Part shown: positions 1 to 5,201 of the stretch, piece after piece
How positions within the stretch are numbered: the first letter of the stretch is position 1
How the letters are laid out: the number at the start of each line of letters is the position of its first letter
Assembly: GCA_028707745.1 (NCBI GenBank)
Contig: JAQWAJ010000075.1
Coordinates: 1 to 7,435 of the forward strand
Direction of reading: 5' to 3'
Length of the DNA stretch: 7,435 nucleotides
Origin: Bacteroidales bacterium
GTDB lineage: Bacteria > Bacteroidota > Bacteroidia > Bacteroidales > UBA12481
Made by a program: the position numbers and the translations under genes
The notes under the pieces: model-generated
Told to the model about the DNA's origin: nothing
Database searches by the model: none
The model's input: the letters and a program-made list of their open reading frames with translations, nothing else

Positions 1-255
1 TACACAGATAAAAGTCAGATAATCAGGCACCAGGGTTTGGATCACATGGTTTCCCTGCAATCCGCAGGCCGACCAGAGGGTATCGGTGCTCTTGAGGCCT
101 TTTTTATAAATACCGTTGTAGGTGCTGGCATAAATGGTATCACCGTAAATCGTCAGATCAGTGGTGCTGGTGGTGCTCAATCCAAGATAGCTCCACTGTC
201 CGGAACCGGCCAATGTCGAGAGCAACAGCAAAATGGAGGTAAAAAATATTCTCAT
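1..255 (-). CDS. N-terminal part of a secreted protein, possibly beta-propeller (runs off window)
   Basis: The reading frame opens at the ATG at 255-253 and stays open for 85 codons to the window edge, so the C-terminus is missing. It begins with a good signal peptide: Met-Arg, then a hydrophobic stretch (IFFTSILLLLSTLAG) and a likely cleavage near SGQ/W at residues 18-21. After it come residues such as LTIYGDTIYASTYNGIYKK, the short beta-strand pattern typical of one blade of a secreted propeller (Gly-Asp-x-Ile-Tyr-Ala, then Gly-Ile/Val-Tyr-Lys). In Bacteroidota such proteins often end in a type IX secretion signal, but that end is not visible here. Function is unknown. It is the last gene in the minus-strand series, 65 bp after the heptamer array. 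The coding call is firm because signal peptide and propeller-like pattern share one frame; the propeller call is tentative. Confidence 0.75.
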   Translation of the reverse strand, partial: MRIFFTSILLLLSTLAGSGQWSYLGLSTTSTTDLTIYGDTIYASTYNGIYKKGLKSTDTLWSACGLQGNHVIQTLVPDYLTFICV

Positions 256-320
256 GATTTGTTATAATTTGTCCGGTTTATCCATACAAATTATCTGCCA
301 CAATTTACAACCAGGCTGTC
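256..320 (-). other. Short AT-rich leader before the propeller-like gene
   Basis: These 65 bases lie between the heptamer array and the ATG at 255. On the minus strand they contain TAATTTG (near 289-283), which resembles a Bacteroidota -7 element (TAnnTTTG) with one base missing, but I find no convincing -33 element at the right distance. There is no clear Shine-Dalgarno sequence; an AT-rich leader with weak ribosome binding is normal in this phylum. A promoter here is possible but unproven. Confidence 0.3.
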
Positions 321-425
321 CCCTTCGCCCTTCGCCCTTCGCCCTCTGCCCTTCGCCCTCTGCCCTTCGCCCTTCGCCCTCTGCCCTTCGCCCTCTGCCC
401 TTCGCCCTTCGCCCTTCGCCCTCTG
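321..425 (+). repeat. Perfect heptanucleotide tandem array, 15 units of two types
   Basis: The array is 15 exact 7-bp units with no indels. Plus-strand unit A is CCCTTCG (10 copies) and unit B is CCCTCTG (5 copies). The order is AAABABAABABAAAB; the first 14 units read the same in both directions. The array starts at the base after the TAG stop (428-426) of the upstream minus-strand reading frame and ends 65 bp before the next ATG (255). On the minus strand, the sense strand of both flanking genes, the units are CGAAGGG and CAGAGGG. That gives 15 GGG tracts each separated by four bases, which fits the classical G-quadruplex pattern. Any open frame through it is a low-complexity artefact of Arg/Ala/Lys/Glu/Gly residues. 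Confidence 0.97.
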
Positions 426-881
426 CTATTTCTTCCTGATTGTATATTTCCCCTCTTTGATCATAACGACTTCCCACCCATCGCTGAGCTGCAGATCATA
501 GCCGGCTTCGGTAATCTTACCAGTGGTTGCTTTCGGTGCAGATATAATAAACAGTTGCCAGTCATTTGACCTTAAGATCCCGTCCCGGACTTCCAGAATG
601 CCCCAGTCGCCGGTTAGTCTCAATGTTTTATATACGACGCCGAAATTGTCAATCGGGATGAGTTTTTCATTGGGATTAAATGAAAAGTTCAGATTGTTGT
701 TCCTGATAATTAACTGGTCGCCTTCCATTAGCTTATGCCTGTAATCGGCAATTAGCTGCTTCTGTTGTTCAGATTTCTGCGTTTCACTTTTGATCAGGGG
801 TTCAGCTTTATATTCCCCGATCATGCCGGAAATGATTGTATTTAAAGCTGTTGTATCTGCATGGATCTCTTTGCCAATCAC
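426..881 (-). CDS. C-terminal piece of a TAG-split metallopeptidase-like protein
   Basis: This 151-residue frame can start only at a GTG (881-879) and ends at TAG (428-426). It is in the same reading frame as the peptidase-like piece upstream, separated by one TAG (899-897) and five sense codons (Asp-Ile-Gly-Ser-Ala). It has no signal peptide. Residues 36-57 are charged and helical. The rest looks like a small beta domain with the run FNPNEKLIPIDNFGVVYKTL and then a Gly-Asp-Trp-Gly-x-Leu-Glu-Val motif. From memory, this belongs at the C-terminus of a longer secreted family whose N-terminal half carries HExxH and EGxAEYTG motifs. I therefore read it as the tail of the 1622-897 product, not an independent gene. 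Independent translation from GTG by reinitiation is possible, but the start is poor. The heptamer array follows the stop with no gap. Confidence 0.6.
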   Translation of the reverse strand: MIGKEIHADTTALNTIISGMIGEYKAEPLIKSETQKSEQQKQLIADYRHKLMEGDQLIIRNNNLNFSFNPNEKLIPIDNFGVVYKTLRLTGDWGILEVRDGILRSNDWQLFIISAPKATTGKITEAGYDLQLSDGWEVVMIKEGKYTIRKK

Positions 882-896
882 TGCAGAGCCAATATC

Positions 897-1622
897 CTAC
901 AAAGTTTTGCCCTGACGGATTTTATCGGGACAGGCTAAATTAAGTTGTTCAAACAGAAAGCCATACGATGGTCCGGTATATTCGGCCATGCCTTCATGCC
1001 GCTCAAATGCATTTTCATTGTTTCCGGGGAACAACAGTTGACGGTATTTTTTAATGATCAGGGCATTTTCAAGATGTTTCTTTTTCTCCGGAACCGGATT
1101 GGAGATCAGGGCATTCTTCAGTGCGAGGAACTCCAGCTTTAACAGGATAATGCCTTTCAGATCATCCAGATGGGTGTTGAATGAAGTAACGGCAGGTATT
1201 CCGATTTGATCCTGCATCCGATGCCAGCTTTCGTGAATCAGTAATTTGTTTCTCGAATAGGGATCATCCTGGGGCAGGGCGTTCAACATCACCATCGTCC
1301 ACTTTTCACCGCTCCAGTCTAATGATGTATTGGCTATGTTGATGCTCACTGGTAGTTTTCCCAGAAATAATCCGCTTTTTTCAGCGAACTGTTTTGCATT
1401 ATCCTGTCGATTGGCAATGATTAAGCGGTTCTCCGGATTGACCAGCATGATCGGGCCATTCAGGGTTATCCCCCAGAGTTTGCCGTTGTCGCAAGCACAT
1501 AAGGAATCGGCCTGTTTAAAATAGGTTCCGATGAGTTTAAGATCCGGGCTCTCTTGCCCGTAGCCTATCATAATGTTCAATGCAAGAATGCACAGGCAGA
1601 AAACGGATGTTTTTATTTGCAT
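897..1622 (-). CDS. Secreted HExxH metallopeptidase-like protein, N-terminal piece ending at a premature TAG
   Basis: The 241-residue product starts at ATG 1622-1620. Residues 1-22 are a signal peptide (a hydrophobic run ending in IMIGYGQ), so it should be exported. HESWH at residues 130-134 (1235-1221) is an HExxH zinc motif. EGMAEY at 210-215 (995-978) could supply the third, glutamate, ligand, as in gluzincin peptidases. The spacing of about 75 residues is longer than in textbook gluzincins. Substrate and activity are unknown. The frame stops at TAG 899-897 just after residues DKIRQGKTL, but continues open for 156 more codons to 429. Residues 216-221 run directly from AEYTG into GPSYG; as I recall, related proteins have several dozen residues between these motifs, so an internal deletion is suspected. 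It lies 172 bp after the GH127 gene. No strong ribosome binding site is visible. Confidence 0.72.
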   Translation of the reverse strand: MQIKTSVFCLCILALNIMIGYGQESPDLKLIGTYFKQADSLCACDNGKLWGITLNGPIMLVNPENRLIIANRQDNAKQFAEKSGLFLGKLPVSINIANTSLDWSGEKWTMVMLNALPQDDPYSRNKLLIHESWHRMQDQIGIPAVTSFNTHLDDLKGIILLKLEFLALKNALISNPVPEKKKHLENALIIKKYRQLLFPGNNENAFERHEGMAEYTGPSYGFLFEQLNLACPDKIRQGKTL

Positions 1623-1715
1623 GGTTAATCCCCAAAATCAGAAGGTTAGGTAATGCCAATTTACGATTTTTTAGGACCAGATAGTACCGTTCAGAAAGCC
1701 CTGAAAATCCGCCTC

Positions 1716-1757
1716 TGCTCCGCCCCCTTCCTTGTCATCCCGGTGAAAGCCGGGATC
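1716..1757 (+). repeat. REP-like hairpin unit, copy 1
   Basis: The unit begins with TGCTCCGCCCCCTT (1716-1729), which recurs exactly at 4374-4387. It continues with GTC and a hairpin: ATCCCGG (1737-1743), loop TGAAAG, CCGGGAT (1750-1756). The layout aligns without gaps to 4374-4415, including GAAAGC at the same offset. GTCATCCCGG(N)GAAAGCCGGGAT is, from general knowledge, a common form of bacterial repetitive extragenic palindrome. It sits 38 bp beyond the GH127 stop codon on the minus strand, where it could protect the 3' end of the transcript. No T-tract follows on either strand, so it is not a standard terminator. Confidence 0.75.
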
Positions 1758-1773
1758 TTGTCCCCTTTCACCG
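1741..1773. other. Alternative long hairpin overlapping REP-like copy 1
   Basis: CGGTGAAAG (1741-1749) and CTTTCACCG (1765-1773) are perfect 9-bp inverted repeats. Inside them GGGA (1752-1755) pairs with TCCC (1761-1764), giving a 13-bp stem with a two-base bulge and a five-base loop. It uses the right arm of the shorter REP hairpin (1737-1756) in a different pairing, so the two folds exclude each other. Confidence 0.6.
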
Positions 1774-1794
1774 AATCGCCCGTTGAGTACTTCC

Positions 1795-3654
1795 TTACTT
1801 CCCAAAGCAATCCTCTATCAGCTCGTCCTCGACGCCTTTGCTCAGATCCAGGGTATGAACATAAGTCACGATTCCGGTCGGATCCACGAACTCGGTAAAA
1901 GTAAGCTCCAGAAACGGGGCTCCCTTGCTCCAGGCACCACCGGCCTCAACCCGCGCCTTAACGATTACTTTCTTTCCGTCGGGACGAATGGAGTTATCAT
2001 TTTGTGGCTCCCCGATGCCTTTCGGATCGATCACGATTCCGCTGAAACTCGGATATTTTTTCAGAATATCCTGATTTTGAGCTGTACCCAGACAATAGAC
2101 CACCGGACCGCGGGTCAGTGCCACTTTCCCTTCCTGCAACTGATGTCCCTTAATCAGCCGCCATTCCATCGGCATGTCCAGCGTTACAACATCGCCGGCG
2201 TTCCATTTGCGGCGAATCTCATAGTATGGTTTGCCGGATGGCACGGCGCCGGCCGGTTTGCCGTTGATCATTACCGTGGCATGGTTGCACCACCTTGGAA
2301 TGCGCAACCGTATAGCGAACGAAGCCTCTTGGGTAGGATCGACTTTAAAAACAACATGACCGGTATTCGGATAATCGGTTTCCTGTGACAGGGTAACGGA
2401 CACATCCTGACTGAGCGCAAGAGTGGTTTTCGACGTCGTAAACAGATTAACCCCGATGGCATTATCCGTATAGCGATAGTATACTTTCTGAGGTAGTTCA
2501 GCCACGATCCGGCGGTAATTGCCCGGACAACAGAACCCATCACCTTTAAAATAGACCCGTGGACCAGTAAGCGGTGTGAAATACCGGATTTTTCTTCCTT
2601 CGGGATCCTGTGCGGCAAAAAGCGCGTTGTAAATCGTTCGTTCCATAATGTCGCCGTAACGGAGATCCCCGTCCATGCGCATCAGACTTTCGAGCCAGCG
2701 AAGCAGATAGGCTGTCACGCAGGATTCACCGATAGAGCCGGCGCCGTTCTGCGTGTAAGAGAACCACTCACCGTCGGATGCTGAACCTACCACATTAAGC
2801 CCTCCACCGGTGCGCAGGAGCTCATGGCGCATGAATTCCGACATATCCATCAGCGATGGTAATCTTTTATAGCGGTACAATTCCGTCTGTGCATAGCAGC
2901 GGGCCAGCATCACATAAACATGAGCGGCTTGCGCGTCAAAAGTCTGTTTCCAGTCGAGCAGCGAAGCGCATTGAATCTCATTTTTCGCGTTGCCGTGCCT
3001 GATCTCTGATGCAAATTTCAGATATCGCTCGTCGCCGGTGCATTGGTACAACGATAAAAATGCTTCAGGCAAACCGGCCGTACAAACCTCCTCAGGTTTG
3101 GCATCCTTTGAAAAGGTTTTAATCACGTAATCTCCCAGGTTTTTTGCGTCGTTGAGCGACTTTGCGTTTCCGTTGGCCAGCCAGTTTCGGGTCATGCCGA
3201 GCAGCAGATACTCCTGCTCGTGCAGTGCCCAGTTAAAATGGTTCTGACTGCCATCCGGGAGAGCTTTGAATGTGCCGATATAGCCGTCGTTATCACGCGT
3301 TTTGATGATGCCATCGATCAGATGGGCAGTCTTGGCAGCAACTTTCGGATCACCGGTATAGGCTGTAAAAAGGCTCCCTGCATCAATTACCTTGCCTACA
3401 CCGACGTAATGATAATTGTCGGTGAAAGGGCGTTTCTGAAAGGGCGTGATGAAACTGCTGTCACTGTCGAGCAGCATAAAGTTCTTGTATATGAGGTCGT
3501 TGATCCTCCGGCCTATCTCGCCCGAGAGCTCCGTTTGCTTCAGTATCACAGACTGAAGTTTATCCCCGCTCTGCGTTTTTTCTTTCTTGGCATAAACCGG
3601 CGCAACGGCAAAAAATACCGCCATTGCTAACGATAGAATTGAATTCCTGTTCAT
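1795..3654 (-). CDS. Secreted GH127-family glycoside hydrolase (beta-L-arabinofuranosidase-like)
   Basis: The 619-residue product from ATG 3654-3652 starts with a signal peptide (residues 1-22, ending PVYA/KK), implying periplasmic or outer location. The frame is open back to 3741, but the signal peptide fixes the start at 3654; the longer version would also overlap the previous gene. Residues about 35-385 match the alpha/alpha-barrel of the GH127/DUF1680 family, followed by a beta-rich C-terminal region. The family's zinc-thiolate site is present: GEWF with Glu296 (2769-2767, probable acid/base), Glu310-Ser-Cys312 (2727-2719), and Cys375-Cys376 (2532-2527). By analogy with the bifidobacterial enzyme HypBA1, Cys375 would be the nucleophile. 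Characterised members release L-arabinofuranose from plant glycans, and some act on the branched sugar aceric acid of rhamnogalacturonan II. Family is confident; exact sugar is not. Confidence 0.92.
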   Translation of the reverse strand: MNRNSILSLAMAVFFAVAPVYAKKEKTQSGDKLQSVILKQTELSGEIGRRINDLIYKNFMLLDSDSSFITPFQKRPFTDNYHYVGVGKVIDAGSLFTAYTGDPKVAAKTAHLIDGIIKTRDNDGYIGTFKALPDGSQNHFNWALHEQEYLLLGMTRNWLANGNAKSLNDAKNLGDYVIKTFSKDAKPEEVCTAGLPEAFLSLYQCTGDERYLKFASEIRHGNAKNEIQCASLLDWKQTFDAQAAHVYVMLARCYAQTELYRYKRLPSLMDMSEFMRHELLRTGGGLNVVGSASDGEWFSYTQNGAGSIGESCVTAYLLRWLESLMRMDGDLRYGDIMERTIYNALFAAQDPEGRKIRYFTPLTGPRVYFKGDGFCCPGNYRRIVAELPQKVYYRYTDNAIGVNLFTTSKTTLALSQDVSVTLSQETDYPNTGHVVFKVDPTQEASFAIRLRIPRWCNHATVMINGKPAGAVPSGKPYYEIRRKWNAGDVVTLDMPMEWRLIKGHQLQEGKVALTRGPVVYCLGTAQNQDILKKYPSFSGIVIDPKGIGEPQNDNSIRPDGKKVIVKARVEAGGAWSKGAPFLELTFTEFVDPTGIVTYVHTLDLSKGVEDELIEDCFGK

Positions 3655-3724
3655 GGTAATGGGTTTGTTTTGGAAGTGTTCTGATAATTGATTTTCTGTT
3701 TTAGCTTTTTCGGAATCCTGGAGC

Positions 3725-4180
3725 TTATTCATCGCAATCAAGCTGTCTGCCTTCGCTTTCTGCTTTTTTGTCCATGCGGGTTCCTACGCCTGCTCCTATC
3801 GCCAGACCAATCGGAAGACCGATGCTGAGAAATGCATAATTATCCAGGAAGGCTGAAAAAACTAATCCCAAAGGTAATCCGAATACACACATCCCAAGGG
3901 CCGTCCATTGATTGGCGTAATGCTTTCGGGGTACCAGTCCAAGCTCTTTCTCAACCAGTTGTACGATGCTGCCGTGTTCCTTTACGATAATTTTCATCAG
4001 GTCACGGTCAGATCCACTGAATAAATTAACCGGGATAATATGCTCGTTGATCCGGTTGGACAGATCGTCGGAGATATACCTCCTATTCAGTGCGGTTATC
4101 AAGGATTGCATCTTAATAAAAACCGGTGTCAGCCTTTTATTCTGATAGATAGCCTCTCTGGGTTCGATTTGAATGATCAT
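3725..4180 (-). CDS. Two-TM glycine-zipper membrane protein of unknown function
   Basis: The 151-residue product starts at ATG 4180-4178 with AAGGA (4195-4191) ten bases upstream, the clearest ribosome binding site in the window. Residues 1-90 are soluble and mixed-charge with no signal peptide. Two hydrophobic segments follow: about 92-112 (WTALGMCVFGLPLGLVFSAF) and about 116-133, the latter with a glycine-spaced stretch GLPIGLAIGAGVG like a glycine zipper that packs helices tightly. The tail is polar (MDKKAESEGRQLDCDE). I recall similar Bacteroidota hypothetical proteins with the same two-TM plus DKKA...GRQL ending, but know no assigned role. A short hairpin or pore-like membrane insertion is a structural inference only. 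It is 70 bp ahead of the GH127 gene and may be co-transcribed with it. The hairpin cluster lies directly upstream. Confidence 0.8.
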   Translation of the reverse strand: MIIQIEPREAIYQNKRLTPVFIKMQSLITALNRRYISDDLSNRINEHIIPVNLFSGSDRDLMKIIVKEHGSIVQLVEKELGLVPRKHYANQWTALGMCVFGLPLGLVFSAFLDNYAFLSIGLPIGLAIGAGVGTRMDKKAESEGRQLDCDE

Positions 4181-4190
4181 GAAATGGATG

Positions 4191-4195
4191 TCCTT
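4191..4195 (-). promoter_or_regulatory. Ribosome binding site of the glycine-zipper gene
   Basis: AAGGA on the minus strand lies ten bases before the ATG at 4180-4178. It supports that start and is stronger than the leaders of the neighbouring genes, most of which show no Shine-Dalgarno sequence. Confidence 0.45.
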
Positions 4196-4200
4196 AATAA

Positions 4201-4268
4201 ACCCGGAAAATACTAAATCTTCTGATTTGATTCTCTATTTAATTAAAGCCCTGCAGGCTTTTCCGGGT
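4201..4268. repeat. 10-bp inverted repeat enclosing a smaller hairpin
   Basis: ACCCGGAAAA (4201-4210) and TTTTCCGGGT (4259-4268) are exact reverse complements 48 bp apart. The inner hairpin AAAGCC (4245-4250), CTGCA, GGCTTT (4256-4261) overlaps the right arm by three bases, so both cannot form fully at once. The left arm is 21 bp from the glycine-zipper ATG, so in an mRNA from this region it would lie just upstream of the ribosome binding site. Confidence 0.6.
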
Positions 4269-4338
4269 AACAGGGGAGAGCCATTCGAACCGCCGGCTGC
4301 ACCGGCGGGTACTAAAATGCTGCCCCTGCAGGGCAGCA
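4245..4338. repeat. Cluster of three perfect hairpins sharing the loop CTGCA
   Basis: Three stem-loops follow within 94 bp. The first is AAAGCC-CTGCA-GGCTTT (4245-4261). The second is CCGCCGG-CTGCA-CCGGCGG (4290-4308). The third is TGCTGCCC-CTGCA-GGGCAGCA (4318-4338). The stems are unrelated in sequence and all perfectly paired (6, 7 and 8 bp), while the five-base loop is identical. None has a T-tract of terminator type after a strong stem. They lie in the leader of the glycine-zipper gene. Their role is unknown; a mobile non-coding repeat family or protein-binding sites are possible. Confidence 0.75.
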
Positions 4339-4373
4339 ACACAAATCTTGCAATAGCCCGAGCATTCCCCCTA

Positions 4374-4414
4374 TGCTCCGCCCCCTTTTCTGTCCTTCCC
4401 GCGAAAGCGGGAAC
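4374..4414 (+). repeat. REP-like hairpin unit, copy 2
   Basis: The unit starts with TGCTCCGCCCCCTT (4374-4387), the same 14 bases as copy 1. The hairpin is TTCCCGC (4396-4402), tetraloop GAAA, GCGGGAA (4407-4413). The 24 bases 4391-4414 recur exactly at 4444-4467. The core TTCCCGCGAAAGCGGGAA is, from general knowledge, a widespread REP form, here without any visible REP-associated transposase. Confidence 0.8.
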
Positions 4415-4443
4415 TTTCCCTCCCCTCGCTCTTCACCCTTTTT

Positions 4444-4467
4444 TGTCCTTCCCGCGAAAGCGGGAAC
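4444..4467 (+). repeat. REP-like hairpin unit, copy 3
   Basis: This is an exact 24-bp copy of 4391-4414, 53 bp further on, with the hairpin TTCCCGC (4449-4455), GAAA, GCGGGAA (4460-4466). It lies three bases past the TGA stop (4473-4471) of the outer-membrane protein gene, so the stem starts almost at the end of the coding region. It may stabilise the operon's 3' end. On the minus strand a short A-run, not a T-run, follows, so a classical terminator is unlikely. Confidence 0.8.
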
Positions 4468-4470
4468 AGC

Positions 4471-5187
4471 TCAATACTCCCTCTTCACTTTCTCCGCTGC
4501 CCCCGAAAACAATCGGTATCCCACGGTCACCGTCACCAGGTTGACGCCCAGTTTGGTTTCAAATTCACCTTTGTTAACATAGGTGATTGAGGGGTAGGCT
4601 TCATTATTATCAAATTTGCACTTGTAGGAGAAGAGCCCGGAGTAGTTCACCCCTATGGTATATATCTCCTGGATGATCACACCAGCTTCCAGCGCAAAAC
4701 CAACGCCGAATTTCGGATGGAATTTCCACTGGTTAGTATAATTGTCGGTGACGTATTTGATTTTTGTTGGCCTGAACATATTGAAACCGGCACTGCCTTC
4801 CCCATAGATCATCAAATCCTTCGATACAGGAAGCGTATAATTCATCCCGGCCATTATTGGGACATTGAAATACTTAGCTAGCGTGTACTTTCTTTCAGGC
4901 TGGTTTTCCTGAACGGAATCCCGGTACTTCTTACTCAATGGGTTACAGTATAGATTGAAACTATACACCATCGACAAGTTTTCAACTTTTAATTTGGTAT
5001 AGAGTTTAATGCCGGCATTGAACCCAATGGTGGCACATCCGGCCCCATTGGTGATCGCATTATCGAAATTGTACTCGCCCAGTTCTCCAGAAGGAATGCT
5101 GGCTCCCAGATGTACTTGCATAATTTGTGCCTGTGCGGCTGTGATGCCGGTAATCAGAACAAGGGCAATAAGAATGGTCTTTTTCAT
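4471..5187 (-). CDS. Outer-membrane beta-barrel (porin-like) protein
   Basis: The 238-residue product starts at ATG 5187-5185; a start ten codons upstream would overlap the previous gene's stop and spoil the signal peptide. Residues 1-20 are a classic signal peptide (MKKTILIALVLITGITAAQA, cut before Gln21). The mature part opens with VHLGASIPSGELGEYN, a pattern common at the start of small Bacteroidota barrels (OMP_b-brl families). It continues with alternating hydrophobic strands and Gly/Tyr/Asn turns, such as FNAGIKLYTKLKVENLSMVY, FGVGFALEAGV and VNLVTVTVGYRLF. An 8- to 10-strand barrel in the outer membrane fits the length. Its ligand, if any, is unknown. It follows the acetyltransferase gene by 14 bp and probably ends that operon, with REP copy 3 right after its stop. 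The C-terminal charged tail (EKVKREY) follows the last likely strand. Confidence 0.82.
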   Translation of the reverse strand: MKKTILIALVLITGITAAQAQIMQVHLGASIPSGELGEYNFDNAITNGAGCATIGFNAGIKLYTKLKVENLSMVYSFNLYCNPLSKKYRDSVQENQPERKYTLAKYFNVPIMAGMNYTLPVSKDLMIYGEGSAGFNMFRPTKIKYVTDNYTNQWKFHPKFGVGFALEAGVIIQEIYTIGVNYSGLFSYKCKFDNNEAYPSITYVNKGEFETKLGVNLVTVTVGYRLFSGAAEKVKREY

Positions 5188-5201
5188 AGTGTAACGGCAG
5201 A

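Larger units (their letters stand above)
426..1622 (-). pseudogene. Full extent of the TAG-interrupted secreted peptidase-like gene
   Basis: Taken together, 1622-426 is one frame of 398 codons plus stop, broken only at codon 242 (TAG, 899-897). The first part holds the signal peptide and HExxH motif; the second part holds the beta-rich C-terminal domain. A single stop with no frameshift in the rest points to a recent nonsense mutation, a base-call error, or readthrough. General TAG reassignment is unlikely: the gene's own final stop is TAG (428-426), followed by non-coding repeat, while the other five visible ends here use TAA or TGA. If the internal TAG is real, the product lacks its C-terminal domain and may be inactive. 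Confidence 0.6.
1623..1794. other. Intergenic region with a structured REP-like unit
   Basis: This 172-bp gap separates the stop of the GH127 gene (1797-1795) from the ATG of the split peptidase gene (1622). Its gene-proximal third (about 1716-1773) holds the REP-like unit described separately. The rest is AT-rich and should contain the promoter of the peptidase gene if it has its own. On the minus strand TAAATTG near 1666-1660 weakly resembles a Bacteroidota -7 box, without a convincing partner. I see no small gene here. Confidence 0.5.

Noticed and set aside
321..425. CRISPR array
   Set aside because: Units are 7 bp and contiguous, with no spacers and no cas genes.
262..477. Open minus-strand frame through the heptamer array rich in Arg, Ala, Glu and Gly
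   Set aside because: It is the translation of a 7-bp repeat out of phase with the real gene 881-426. A perfect DNA repeat produces such frames automatically.
897..899. TAG as a reassigned sense codon across the genome
   Set aside because: The same gene ends in TAG at 428-426 immediately before non-coding repeat, and no other internal TAG interrupts the remaining genes in the window.
3220..3630. Plus-strand open frame of 136 codons opposite the GH127 gene
   Set aside because: The minus strand encodes clear GH127 sequence here with signal peptide; the antisense frame has no recognisable features.
3655..3741. Longer GH127 start at 3741
   Set aside because: It would place 29 polar residues ahead of a good signal peptide and overlap the glycine-zipper gene by 17 bp.
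4245..4338. Integron attC site
   Set aside because: I see no paired RYYYAAC/GTTRRRY ends in the right arrangement and no integrase gene; three separate same-loop hairpins do not match attC folding.
4444..4470. Rho-independent terminator after the barrel gene
   Set aside because: The hairpin is strong, but on the minus strand it is followed by GGACAAAAAA and not a T-run; the exact second copy 53 bp away points to a REP element instead.
4173..4544. Plus-strand open frame crossing the hairpin cluster and both REP units
   Set aside because: It reads through three hairpins and two REP copies and overlaps the end of the barrel gene in antisense; its residues are repeat-derived (Pro/Ala/Gly-rich).
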